NCBI GenBank assembly: GCA_964470965.1
Contig: CAYYIS010000009.1
Location: 57,135-121,134 of the forward strand
DNA from: CAYYIS01 sp964470965
GTDB taxonomy: Bacteria; JAAXHH01; JABIQT01
Direction of reading: 5' to 3'
Length of the DNA: 64,000 bases
The notes below the pieces were generated by a model that saw only the letters and a list, made by a program, of their open reading frames with translations, ran no database searches and was not told the DNA's origin. This document shows, piece by piece, positions 36,913 through 45,341 of the stretch; position 1 is the first letter of the stretch; each line of letters begins with the position of its first letter. The position numbers were made by a program, and so were the translations under genes.

Positions 36913-36938
36913 AAGTGGTTGAGTGCTATAAAATGAAG

Positions 36939-36967
36939 TTGACAGAAGTGCCTGCGGCCCCTATATT
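36939..36967 (+). promoter_or_regulatory. Sigma70-type promoter for the tRNA-Ser genes
   Basis: A perfect TTGACA at 36939-36944 and TATATT at 36962-36967 with 17 bases between. The -10 ends 12 bases before the tRNA-Ser(UGA) acceptor stem begins, so the leader would be only a few bases. Confidence 0.7.
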
Positions 36968-36979
36968 TAAAATCCGTTG

Positions 36980-37066
36980 GGCGGGGTGTCTGAGTGGTTG
37001 AAAGAGGCGGTCTTGAAAACCGTTGTGCCCTAACGGGTACCGGGGGTTCGAATCCCTCCCCCGCCG
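36980..37066 (+). tRNA. tRNA-Ser (anticodon UGA)
   Basis: The 87-base sequence folds as a type II (long variable arm) tRNA. The acceptor strands GGCGGGG and CCCCGCC pair fully. The anticodon loop CTTGAAA gives anticodon TGA, and the T-loop is TTCGAAT. The 3' CCA is not encoded (TTG follows). Confidence 0.95.
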
Positions 37067-37119
37067 TTGTGAGGAGCTTTACAGGGCCCCGCGCCCTTTG
37101 GAACCGCGTTACTGCTCTT

Positions 37120-37207
37120 GGAGAGGTGCGAGAGTGGCTGAATCGGATCGCCTGCTAAGCGATTGTGGGACAAAATCCTACCGAGGGTTCGAATCCCTCC
37201 CTCTCCG
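37120..37207 (+). tRNA. tRNA-Ser (anticodon GCU)
   Basis: An 88-base type II tRNA. The acceptor strands GGAGAGG and CCTCTCC pair fully, the anticodon loop CTGCTAA gives GCT, and the T-arm has TTCGAAT. The CCA is not encoded. It follows the first tRNA-Ser by 53 bases and is probably co-transcribed. Confidence 0.95.
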
Positions 37208-37229
37208 TTTCGGGGTGTAAACCCTGAAC

Positions 37230-37263
37230 GATCCCGGTCCCAAGGTTCCGGGATCTTATTTTA
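37230..37263 (+). terminator. Rho-independent-like terminator after the tRNA-Ser pair
   Basis: A perfect 8-bp stem, GATCCCGG at 37230-37237 with CCGGGATC at 37248-37255, followed by TTATTTT. It ends the tRNA transcript. The next gene starts immediately downstream. Confidence 0.8.
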
Positions 37264-37265
37264 AG

Positions 37266-37715
37266 GTGCCGTTTGTGGTATATCGTCTGACACAGATAGC
37301 CGTTTGGCCCGTCGTAAGGATCGCCTTCCTAATCAACGCGGCGATCGGCCTGGTTTTCGGCAGCCTTTACGGAATTTTACTGTTTGTGGCAGGACTCGCG
37401 ATGGATACGGTCATTGGGAGACAACTGCCATTTGATCTCAATCTGATGTCGGGCCTTTTCGGGTTCCTCCTCGCTATAATTTCTGGCGTCTTATACGGAT
37501 TTTTCGGTGCTATGTTTGCCGCGGTAGCCATCTGGCTGTATAATGTTATGGCAGAATGGGTCGGCCCGGCGGAACTTACTTTGGAACTCGAGGAATCAGA
37601 GCAGACGGAATCCCCGTCCGGATCGGAAATCGGTCATGATGTACCCAAGTCAGCCGTTCCCGAAGAAGGAATTGAACCCCCCGATGGACCCACTGCACAG
37701 CAGCCGCATCGGTAA
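37266..37715 (+). CDS. Small membrane protein of unknown function
   Basis: 149 residues with about three transmembrane helices (residues 7-30, 33-48 and 60-92, rich in glycine and alanine), then an acidic, proline-containing cytoplasmic or periplasmic tail. The start could be the GTG at 37266 or a second GTG at 37275, which has AAGG at a better distance. It lies just after a terminator and 39 bases before gltX. No family is recognised, so this may be a conserved membrane protein, but that cannot be checked here. Confidence 0.6.
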   Translation: MPFVVYRLTQIAVWPVVRIAFLINAAIGLVFGSLYGILLFVAGLAMDTVIGRQLPFDLNLMSGLFGFLLAIISGVLYGFFGAMFAAVAIWLYNVMAEWVGPAELTLELEESEQTESPSGSEIGHDVPKSAVPEEGIEPPDGPTAQQPHR

Positions 37716-37754
37716 CTATTTCCCTTTCATTCTTTTCTACCCATCACGAGTATC

Positions 37755-39221
37755 ATGACCAGACCATTACGCGTGCGCTTTGCACCCAGTCCCACGGGGA
37801 TGCTGCATATCGGCAGCGCCCACACCGCTCTTTTTAACTGGTTGTTCGCCAGAAAAGAAAATGGGGCGTTTCTACTTCGTATCGAGGATACGGACGCCCA
37901 GAGAAACAAGCCAGAGTGGGTCGATGCCATCTTCGAGGCCATGGAGTGGCTCTGCCTAGACTGGGATGAAGATGTCCAATATCAATCAAAACGAATTTCC
38001 AGGTATCAGGAGAAAGCTTCGGAATTGCTCGATGCCGGTAAAGCATATTACTGTTATTACACTCCCCAGGAACTTGAGGAACGACGCCAATCCGCTATGA
38101 AGGAAGGTAGGAACTGGCGGAATGACCGCAAATATGCGAATCTCAGTGAAGCGGAAAAAGAGGCGTTAGAGAGGGAGGGGCGAAGGCCGGTGGTAAGATT
38201 GGCAATACCGGAGGGCAAGACGGCGTTCTCAGATGGAATCCTTGGTGAAATAGAGGTGAATAACACCGAGCTGGATGACTTCGTTATCCAGCGGTCGGAC
38301 GGCTCGCCGCTGTACCACCTGGCAGTCGTGGTCGATGATGTCGATGCGGAAATATCTCATGTGATCCGGGGTCTGGACCATGTGTCCAATACGCCGAAGC
38401 ATGTCCATCTGTTCGAGGCGCTGGGATACGAACTGCCGGAATTCGCCCACTTGCCTATGATATTGGGCCAGGACAAGAAAAAACTGTCCAAGCGAAACGG
38501 TGTGGTAGGCGTGATGGAATACCGGGATGCCGGATACCTGCCGGATGCGGTGATAAATTATCTCACGTTACTGGGTTGGCAGAGCGGTGACGACCAGGAG
38601 TTTTTTTCAATTGAAGAGCTGCACCGTCGTTTTTCGATCGATCAGGTTCATAAGCGGGATACGGTGTTTGACGTCAAGAAATTCCAGTGGTTGAACGGAC
38701 AGCATATCAACACCCGGCACTCGGCCGAATTGCTGCCCTTGGTAACACCCTTTCTGGTGGAGGTTGGAGTCCTGTCTGAAGCGGAGATTGAACAGAAAAA
38801 AGACTACGTGCTGCAGGTCATCGACCTACTTAAAGAACGCTGTCGCACTCTGAAGGATTTTCCGGCACAGGCCGCGTACTTCTTCACTGATGATTACGAA
38901 TACAACCCAAAGGGACTCAGGAAACACTGGAAGAAGGAACCGGCACAGGTGGTCGCGCGTCTCCGGTGGCTGAGGGACGGATTCGCGGGGGTGGATGAAT
39001 TTTCCGCCGAATCCCTGGAAAACGTTGTTAGGGAACTGGCGGATGCGCATGAACTCAATGCCGCCCTGTTTATCCATCCGTGCCGTGTGGCTCTCACCGG
39101 GGAACTCGGCGGTCCTTCTTTATTCCACCTGATAGAAGTCCTCGGGAAGGATTCCGTCCTGAGGCGTCTCGATCGGTCGTTTGAACTGGTGGAAACGCTT
39201 GAGATACCCGTCTCCCGATGA
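37755..39221 (+). CDS. gltX: Glutamyl-tRNA synthetase
   Basis: 488 residues, the usual length. The class I signatures are PSPTGMLHIGSAHTALFNWLF (HIGH region) and KKLSKRNG (KMSKS-like). The N-terminal catalytic domain and C-terminal helical anticodon-binding region are complete. It charges tRNA-Glu, and in many bacteria also tRNA-Gln as a first step before GatCAB. Adjacent tRNA-Gln and tRNA-Glu genes suit either case. No GatCAB or GlnRS gene is in the window, so discrimination cannot be judged. Confidence 0.97.
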   Translation: MTRPLRVRFAPSPTGMLHIGSAHTALFNWLFARKENGAFLLRIEDTDAQRNKPEWVDAIFEAMEWLCLDWDEDVQYQSKRISRYQEKASELLDAGKAYYCYYTPQELEERRQSAMKEGRNWRNDRKYANLSEAEKEALEREGRRPVVRLAIPEGKTAFSDGILGEIEVNNTELDDFVIQRSDGSPLYHLAVVVDDVDAEISHVIRGLDHVSNTPKHVHLFEALGYELPEFAHLPMILGQDKKKLSKRNGVVGVMEYRDAGYLPDAVINYLTLLGWQSGDDQEFFSIEELHRRFSIDQVHKRDTVFDVKKFQWLNGQHINTRHSAELLPLVTPFLVEVGVLSEAEIEQKKDYVLQVIDLLKERCRTLKDFPAQAAYFFTDDYEYNPKGLRKHWKKEPAQVVARLRWLRDGFAGVDEFSAESLENVVRELADAHELNAALFIHPCRVALTGELGGPSLFHLIEVLGKDSVLRRLDRSFELVETLEIPVSR

Positions 39222-39257
39222 TCCAGTGAACCTGCTATCCCGCGGCTGAATATTCTC

Positions 39258-39285
39258 TTGACACAAACGATAAAATTATTATAAT
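39258..39285 (+). promoter_or_regulatory. Consensus sigma70 promoter for the tRNA-Gln/tRNA-Glu pair
   Basis: A perfect TTGACA at 39258-39263 and a perfect TATAAT at 39280-39285, with a 16-base spacer. Transcription would start near 39292, about 30 bases before tRNA-Gln. Confidence 0.8.
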
Positions 39286-39322
39286 ATATGGCTCGCCGAA
39301 ATGTACATGGAATCGGCGTTAT

Positions 39323-39393
39323 TGGGGGGTCGTTCAATGGTAGGACACACGGCTCTGGACCGTGGAATCGGGGTTCGAATCCCTGCCCCCCAG
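39323..39393 (+). tRNA. tRNA-Gln (anticodon CUG)
   Basis: A 71-base type I tRNA. The acceptor strands TGGGGGG and CCCCCCA pair fully, the anticodon stem CACGG/CCGTG encloses the loop CTCTGGA with anticodon CTG, and the T-arm contains TTCGAAT. The CCA is not encoded. Confidence 0.93.
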
Positions 39394-39484
39394 TCGGGTT
39401 TGGTTTTCACGTCGGCCACCCCGCAGAAAAGCCAGGAATTACGTGACAATGCCATGTGCACTTGTTGTGGTTTTAGATCACTGC

Positions 39485-39556
39485 GGCGGTATCGTCTAGT
39501 GGTTAGGACAGGTGGTTCTCAGCCATCAAACCGGGGTTCGATTCCCCGTACCGCTA
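39485..39556 (+). tRNA. tRNA-Glu (anticodon CUC)
   Basis: A 72-base type I tRNA. The D-arm reads GTCTAGTGGTTAGGAC, the anticodon stem GGTGG/CCATC encloses TTCTCAG with anticodon CTC, and the T-arm is CGGGG/CCCCG with TTCGATT. The acceptor GGCGGTA pairs with TACCGCT if the first pair is G-U. The CCA is not encoded. Confidence 0.9.
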
Positions 39557-39614
39557 TCTCTCAAATTCAACAGGGAGTCGGGAGCCGAAAGACCCCCTTT
39601 TATCCCTCTCTCCA

Positions 39615-41603
39615 ATGATTACATTCGGTGTATCTTCCCATCGAACCCTAACCTTCGCACACGGGTGGATGATTCTGTATTTATACCCAATAATCCGATC
39701 TGCCGGTACCCTGGTCGTCGTTCTGGCGCTCATGGTCTCTCAGAGCAGTGCTCAGGCGCCAAAGCAGATTCAATCCGAGCACCTTCTCAAAGTAAATCTT
39801 CTTTATGTCGGCGCCCATCCGGATGATGAGAGCGGTGTCACGGCGACGTTTGCCCGTGAAGTCCTCGATCATGGTGCGCGGGCGGCTGTGGTACTGGCCA
39901 CACGCGGAGAAGGCGGCGCCAACGCCATCGGCAGGCAGCTGGGTCCGTCACTCGGGGCTTTGCGGGAAGCGGAACTGCGGCGGGCTACCGCCGAATATGG
40001 CATTAACCATGTCTATTTTCTCGATAAGACCGATTTTTTCTACACAATGAGCAGCCGTGCTGCCTTCGACGTGTGGGATCACGACGATGCCTTAGGGCGG
40101 CTCGTAAGGCTGGTGCGCCTGATGCAACCGGATGTAATCGTGACCATGTGGCCCGGCCCGGGTACACATGGAATGCACCAGGCTGCAGGACGCCTGGCGA
40201 CCGAGGCTTTCTCCGCGGCGGCGGACCCCGAGGCGTTTCCAAAGCATATCACCCAGGAATTCCTGGATCCGTGGCAACCACGAAAACTATATTACAATGC
40301 AGGAAGGGAAGGCGCCCTGGAAATCTCGAGTGCAGATATCTCGCCCAGCCGTTTCAGGAGCTATGCCGAGATAAAAGGGATCGCACTCAGGAACTACCGG
40401 TCCCAGGCCTTCGATCGTCGAAACACGCTGGTCCGAGCAGGGGGTGAACCCTTCCTGCTCGTGAAATCCATGGTGCCTGTGTCCGATAAATCGAATAGCC
40501 TGCTGGACGGCATCGAAAATGCGGTAGACCCCTCTTTTTCTCTGGTCCCGCCCTCTTCCGATTTACCCGTGACCGTACGGATCGTGCCCCGCAGAGACAT
40601 CCGGGAATTCAGGCGTTGGGCCCATGATCACGATGTCGCGTGGGCGGCCGGTCTTCTGCCAGCGGCGCGATCCTTCGGAATCGGTCGTACGGACACGCTG
40701 CTGGTTGAAGTCCTGAATCACAGAAATGCGCCGGTCAAAGGTGACCTTACCCTGAGGCTTCCGGATGCTTGGAACACGGAACCCACCGAAAGAGCGTATG
40801 CAATTCCGGCAAACGGGCAAGTCTTTATTCCGTATCTGGTGACCGTTCCGGACCGGGTTGCCGTAGGCCGCTACCCTGTGGAGGCATTCACATTCATACA
40901 GGGCTCAAAAATAACAGATGCCGGTGAGATTGTGACGGTGCCGGTTTTGTCGCTGACTGAGGCAGTACGTAAACCAGAGATCGACGGCCGTCTGGACGAC
41001 TGGCAGGGCTCGACCATACACAACATTCCATCTTCGAATATCTGGTCCGGTGAATTGCCCGGGGGAGACGCTGACTGCAGTGCAAAAGCTGCCTTGTCGT
41101 ATGACAATGACTATCTGTATGTAGCCGTAGAGGTAACCGATGACACGGTCGTCCGCAATATTGCACCCGACGATGTGAAAGCGCCCTGGCGCTCTGATGC
41201 CGTGGAGATCTGCATCGATCCCTCGGGTCAGAGTGAAGAAAGCACGCTGGCTACATTCAAGACCGGAATATTTCCCGGAACTACAGCCGGGGTCGAGGCG
41301 CGTGCCGTGAGGGATGCCGACGCCAGGCAGGGCGTGATAGAAGAGACCGCACCCGGGATGCGGGTCTCCGCACGGGATACGCACAGCGGATACATCATTG
41401 AAACTGCCATCGCTTGGAAAGATGTTCCCGGGGGCAAGGTACCCTTAAAAGGGGACACCATAGGCTTGAACATCATCGTCTACGACGGTGACGACGCAGA
41501 CGCCGGTCCCGGGGCCAACATCGGCAAAGCGCGGCTGGGATGGTCCTACCACAGGGACGCCCAGGTACTGCCGTATCATTACGGCCGAGCTATCATAAAG
41601 TGA
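39615..41603 (+). CDS. Secreted PIG-L deacetylase with C-terminal beta-sandwich (CBM9-like) domain
   Basis: 662 residues. An N-terminal hydrophobic signal (about residues 19-45; a second ATG at 39669 begins directly before it) is followed by a PIG-L/LmbE domain: VGAHPDDESG, ATRGEGGANAIG and GTHGMHQAAGRLA are the zinc-binding motifs of N-acetylglucosaminyl-type deacetylases. Next comes an NPCBM/NEW3-like beta domain (DTLLVEVLNHRNAPV, VAVGRYPVEAF), then a CBM9-like domain from about residue 450, starting KPEIDGRLDDWQG and ending WSYHRD. It should remove N-acyl groups from a sugar while bound to a polysaccharide. Confidence 0.85.
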   Translation: MITFGVSSHRTLTFAHGWMILYLYPIIRSAGTLVVVLALMVSQSSAQAPKQIQSEHLLKVNLLYVGAHPDDESGVTATFAREVLDHGARAAVVLATRGEGGANAIGRQLGPSLGALREAELRRATAEYGINHVYFLDKTDFFYTMSSRAAFDVWDHDDALGRLVRLVRLMQPDVIVTMWPGPGTHGMHQAAGRLATEAFSAAADPEAFPKHITQEFLDPWQPRKLYYNAGREGALEISSADISPSRFRSYAEIKGIALRNYRSQAFDRRNTLVRAGGEPFLLVKSMVPVSDKSNSLLDGIENAVDPSFSLVPPSSDLPVTVRIVPRRDIREFRRWAHDHDVAWAAGLLPAARSFGIGRTDTLLVEVLNHRNAPVKGDLTLRLPDAWNTEPTERAYAIPANGQVFIPYLVTVPDRVAVGRYPVEAFTFIQGSKITDAGEIVTVPVLSLTEAVRKPEIDGRLDDWQGSTIHNIPSSNIWSGELPGGDADCSAKAALSYDNDYLYVAVEVTDDTVVRNIAPDDVKAPWRSDAVEICIDPSGQSEESTLATFKTGIFPGTTAGVEARAVRDADARQGVIEETAPGMRVSARDTHSGYIIETAIAWKDVPGGKVPLKGDTIGLNIIVYDGDDADAGPGANIGKARLGWSYHRDAQVLPYHYGRAIIK

Positions 41604-41814
41604 GGCGTTCGCGATTCCGCCGCTTCAGACATCGGTGCTAAATTCAATGACGGTCGCTGGAAAATATCCGGTGAAGGGTGTCGCATGTGTCAATCAGCGA
41701 ACAGCGGAGTTCCGTCACACACCGCATCGGAAAAATTCTGTTCGGCAGGAGACAGTGTTCCGCAACAGGGATCCACTGGTCTATGGACGTGATATTTAGG
41801 GAAGGGACTGGGCA

Positions 41815-42387
41815 ATGATGGTAACCAGAGACGATGCACTCACACTGCTGCACACACATACGAAGACGGACAGCCTGCGTAAACACGCGCTGGGTGTGGA
41901 GGCGGCCATGCGGGCCTATGCCGGGCGGTACGGGGAGGACGTTGACAAATGGGGGATGGCCGGCCTGCTGCACGATTTTGATTACGAAGAAACCCCGGAT
42001 CCCAAGGATCATCCCATGCGAGGTGCCGCGATTCTGGCGGAAAACGGATGTCCGGAAGATATCATCTATGCGATTAAATCCCATGCCACCTATCTGGGTC
42101 TGGAACGCATAAGCCTGATGGACAAAACCCTGTTTGCGGTGGATGAACTGGTCGGTTTCATCGCTGCAGTGGCCTTGGTGAGACCATCTAAAAGCGTCCT
42201 GGACGTAAAAGTCAGTTCCGTAAAAAAGAAAATGAAGCAGGCGGGATTTGCCCGTGCCGTTTCCCGTGAAGACATCCGGGAAGGCGCCGACAGTCTGGAC
42301 CTGTCCCTGGAAGACCACATCGCCTTTACCTTGGAAGCGCTCCAAGGCGCCGCGACTGAAATTGGATTGCGGGGAGAAGGGGGATGA
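41815..42387 (+). CDS. HD-domain phosphohydrolase
   Basis: 190 residues. The HD signature is KHALGVEAAM for the first His, GLLHDFDYE for the HD pair, then DHPMRGAA and KSHATYL, and a final Asp in VDELVGFI, which fits the H...HD...D pattern of small HD proteins. They often hydrolyse phosphomonoesters or phosphodiesters. The ATG at 41815 (or 41818) follows GGGAAGGGA. The gene is followed by a likely terminator. No neighbour suggests its substrate. Confidence 0.8.
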   Translation: MMVTRDDALTLLHTHTKTDSLRKHALGVEAAMRAYAGRYGEDVDKWGMAGLLHDFDYEETPDPKDHPMRGAAILAENGCPEDIIYAIKSHATYLGLERISLMDKTLFAVDELVGFIAAVALVRPSKSVLDVKVSSVKKKMKQAGFARAVSREDIREGADSLDLSLEDHIAFTLEALQGAATEIGLRGEGG

Positions 42388-42578
42388 ATCGGGGGCAAAG
42401 ACTTTCACCCCCGCTGCCAGCGATAAGAGGTCCACTCCGGCCAATTACAGCGAATATGGTCTCCACCTCCTGCCAAGGCACGAGATCCCCATAGCCACGG
42501 CGAGGGTTTAGAACCTGGTGGTCCCAAAATCCACATGATCCAGAATCTCGAAATCAACCGGAAATTCCGTCAAACACC

Positions 42579-42600
42579 CGCGCCATCGTGCGCGTTTTTT
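42579..42600 (+). terminator. Rho-independent-like terminator
   Basis: A 5-bp GC stem, CGCGC at 42579-42583 with GCGCG at 42590-42594, with a six-base loop, is followed by six T residues. It lies about 190 bases after the HD gene stop. Confidence 0.55.
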
Positions 42601-42906
42601 GCGCATGGCCGGGATCGTTTTTCTGCACCTAGCGGCGCGGCATGGCCGATGGGATATCCACCTGGCAGGCAGACTTTTCGGTAAACCATAGGTCTGTCGG
42701 TCGGAGGATGTGTCCTCACATGGAACGCACCGCCCGGGAGACGGAGCGTCCCTTTCCCCAGAGGTCCTGGCGGGGATTCCAGATCGACGCCTGCCTGATC
42801 GGCATAGTCGCGGCAGGAGCAGTCACCCAACCGGTGAGGCAACACTGCATCTACCGCCCTTCCATGTTTGGTCGGTGGCCCCGGTTTCTTTCCTGGCAGA
42901 AACAAG

Positions 42907-42935
42907 TTGACACCCGCTGGAAGGTTTTGTCTTAT
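42907..42935 (+). promoter_or_regulatory. Putative promoter for the methylmalonyl-CoA mutase operon
   Basis: A perfect TTGACA at 42907-42912 and TCTTAT at 42930-42935 with 17 bases between. The leader to the ATG at 42998 would be about 57 bases. Confidence 0.5.
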
Positions 42936-42997
42936 TTGGAATCGTCCGCACGTCACCATCAGTTCCATTCAAAGCGACCGGAGCGATACGAATCTTT

Positions 42998-44668
42998 ATG
43001 AACACGAAGGATGAATTGCAAAAAGCGTTAACCGAGTGGGAGCAGGAAGTGCTCGATGCCCTGCTCCGGAAATACCCGGAACGCCAGGCCTCATTTCAGA
43101 CCAGTTCCGGTATCCCGGTCAAGCGGCTGTATACAGCCGTCGACATGGAAAATCAGGACCCGATCTCCGACCAGGGACTACCGGGTCAGTATCCGTTTCT
43201 GAGGGGTGTGCAGCCGACCATGTACCGTGGTCGGTTGTGGACCATGCGGCAATACGCCGGATTCGGTTCAGCCGAGGAGACGAACGCCCGCTACAGGTAC
43301 CTTCTCTCCCAGGGCCAAACAGGGCTCTCGGTGGCATTTGATCTGCCAACCCAGATCGGGTTTGATTCCGACCACCCCATGTCCGAGGGGGAGGTAGGTC
43401 GCACCGGTGTGGCCATTTCGACCATCGATGATATGCGGCGGCTGTTCGATCAGATTCCTCTCGACAAGGTCAGTACATCCCTGACCATCAACGCCACAGC
43501 AGTCGTTCTGGTGGCCCTTTACGCCGCTGTGGCGGAGGAACGGGGCGTATCGCCCTCCGTACTGGCCGGGACGGTACAGAACGACATTCTGAAGGAATAC
43601 ATCGCCCGGGGCACGTTCATATACCCGCCGCACCATTCCATGCGGCTTGCGACCGACCTGATTCGGTATTGTGCGGATCACATGCCCAAATGGAATCCCA
43701 TCAGTGTCAGTGGCTACCACATAAGGGAAGCCGGCGCTACAGCGGTGCAGGAAGTGGCCTTCACGCTGGCAAACGGTCTGGCCTACGTACAGGCAACGAA
43801 AGATGCAGGCATGGACGTGGATAAATTTGCCCCGCAGGTTTCATTCTTTTTCAATGCCCATAACCAGTTCTTCGAGGAAATCGCTAAGTTCCGCGCCGCC
43901 CGCAGACTCTGGGCGCGGCTCATGAAAGAACGGGTCGGCGCAAAAAATCCTAAATCCTGGTTGATGAGGTTCCACACACAGACCGGTGGGTCTACCTTGA
44001 CGGCCCAGCAACCTGAGAACAACATTGTCCGCGTGGCGCTCCAGGCGTTGTCCGCCGTGATCGGCGGTACCCAGTCTCTGCACACCAACGGTCGGGACGA
44101 AGCATTGTCCCTTCCGACGGAAGAATCCGCTACCATCGCGCTGCGAACCCAGCAGATCATCGGGTATGAGACCGGTGCGGCAGACACGGTGGATCCGTTT
44201 GCAGGTTCCTACTATATCGAGTCTCTTACCGATGAAATTGAAAATCGCGCCCATGACTATCTTGCCCGCATCGATGAGATGGGGGGGGCCATGGGGGCTA
44301 TCGAGCAGGGATTTCCCCAGTCGGAGATTAGCCGCAGTGCCTATGAATATCAGATGGCAGTGGAGCAGGAAGATCAGGTGATCGTTGGTGTCAACAGGTT
44401 CCAGAGCGAGGATGATTCATTTTCGGATCCGCCCTCGATTGATCCTGAAGTCGAAGTGAAACAGGTGGAGCGTCTCCGACAATTCAAAAACAACCGGGAC
44501 GAGGACCTTGTCCAAAAGGCCCTTTGCAGGCTTTCAGATGCGTCGATTTCCGATTCCAACCTCATGCCGCACATCATCAAAGCGGTCAAGGATTATGCCA
44601 CGCTGGGTGAAATCTGTAACACACTGCGTAACACATTCGGCGAGTATGAACGAGAGGAAAGGTTCTAG
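42998..44668 (+). CDS. Methylmalonyl-CoA mutase, catalytic (large) subunit without B12 domain
   Basis: 556 residues, equal to the catalytic barrel of mutases whose B12-binding part is a separate protein. QPTMYRGRLWTMRQYAGF carries the substrate-binding tyrosine, and NDILKEYIARGTFIYPP the arginine typical of methylmalonyl-CoA rather than isobutyryl-CoA mutases. SVSGYHIREAGA and NAHNQFFEE are other conserved blocks. No B12 box (DxHxxG) is found, so the small subunit must be elsewhere. It converts R-methylmalonyl-CoA to succinyl-CoA, and the epimerase gene follows eight bases after its stop. Confidence 0.93.
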   Translation: MNTKDELQKALTEWEQEVLDALLRKYPERQASFQTSSGIPVKRLYTAVDMENQDPISDQGLPGQYPFLRGVQPTMYRGRLWTMRQYAGFGSAEETNARYRYLLSQGQTGLSVAFDLPTQIGFDSDHPMSEGEVGRTGVAISTIDDMRRLFDQIPLDKVSTSLTINATAVVLVALYAAVAEERGVSPSVLAGTVQNDILKEYIARGTFIYPPHHSMRLATDLIRYCADHMPKWNPISVSGYHIREAGATAVQEVAFTLANGLAYVQATKDAGMDVDKFAPQVSFFFNAHNQFFEEIAKFRAARRLWARLMKERVGAKNPKSWLMRFHTQTGGSTLTAQQPENNIVRVALQALSAVIGGTQSLHTNGRDEALSLPTEESATIALRTQQIIGYETGAADTVDPFAGSYYIESLTDEIENRAHDYLARIDEMGGAMGAIEQGFPQSEISRSAYEYQMAVEQEDQVIVGVNRFQSEDDSFSDPPSIDPEVEVKQVERLRQFKNNRDEDLVQKALCRLSDASISDSNLMPHIIKAVKDYATLGEICNTLRNTFGEYEREERF

Positions 44669-44676
44669 GAATAGCC

Positions 44677-45087
44677 ATGATTTCACATCCAGCGCGTATT
44701 GCCCACATCGGTATTGCCGTAAAAAACCTGGACGAATCACTCAAACTCTACCAGGACACCCTAGGTCTCACCCTCCATGGTCGGGAGATTGTCGACGCGG
44801 ACAAGGTAACGGTCGCGTTCTTACCGATCGGTGACACCGAAATAGAATTGTTGGAAGCGGTTGACTCTGACAGTCCCGTGGGGAAATTCATAGAAAAGCG
44901 TGGTGAAGGTGTCCACCATATTGCCGTTGAAGTTGAAGATATCGATGCTACGGTCGAGACGATGCGCCAACAGGGCTATCGCTTGATCGATGAGGAACCC
45001 CGCCCGGGGGCAGGAGGTGTCAGAGTTGCGTTCATCCATCCCAAAAGCACTAACGGTGTTTTGATCGAACTGTGCGAAAAACAGTAA
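44677..45087 (+). CDS. mce: Methylmalonyl-CoA epimerase
   Basis: 136 residues of the glyoxalase/VOC fold. ARIAHIGIAVKNLDESL begins the first half, with a metal-binding His, and GEGVHHIAVEVEDI begins the second, whose His and later ELLEAV and GVLIEL glutamates complete the site. It exchanges S- and R-methylmalonyl-CoA and is co-transcribed with the mutase gene. Together they pass propionyl-CoA carbon into succinyl-CoA. Confidence 0.95.
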   Translation: MISHPARIAHIGIAVKNLDESLKLYQDTLGLTLHGREIVDADKVTVAFLPIGDTEIELLEAVDSDSPVGKFIEKRGEGVHHIAVEVEDIDATVETMRQQGYRLIDEEPRPGAGGVRVAFIHPKSTNGVLIELCEKQ

Positions 45088-45341
45088 ACACATTCTTAAG
45101 ATGAACAGGTGAATATTTTCCGTCTCTGTTAATCCCTGAGAGTTTCTCATGGAACACGATTGCGATGATGTAAAGGCCTATCGGCAGGGCGAACTTCATG
45201 CGTACGCCTGGTCCACGGCTATCAAAAGGGGATAGCCGATACGGCTAATAATGGTGCTCGGGGAATGGGGAAGATGCCGGAGATGGAATGCAGGGTTTCG
45301 AACCATTACGAAAATTTCCCGCAGGGTTCTATCGGATACTG

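Larger units (their letters stand above)
42388..42997. other. 610-base gap without a convincing gene
   Basis: Reading frames exist here on both strands but lack ribosome-binding sites and recognisable motifs. The gap contains a likely terminator at 42579 and a promoter at 42907 for the mutase gene. Several short hairpins occur (for example GAGGATGTGTCCTC near 42703). No plus-strand cobalamin riboswitch could be made out, although the next gene is B12-dependent. Confidence 0.5.

Noticed and set aside
42750..42860. Possible cobalamin riboswitch before the mutase gene
   Set aside because: Only the minus strand has a loose match to the CCGCxACT core. It faces away from the mutase gene and the B12 box cannot be made out; on the plus strand the motifs are missing.
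42570..42968. Minus-strand frame of 132 codons in the gap before the mutase gene
   Set aside because: It has no ribosome-binding site and no motif, overlaps a terminator and would point away from any gene it could belong with.
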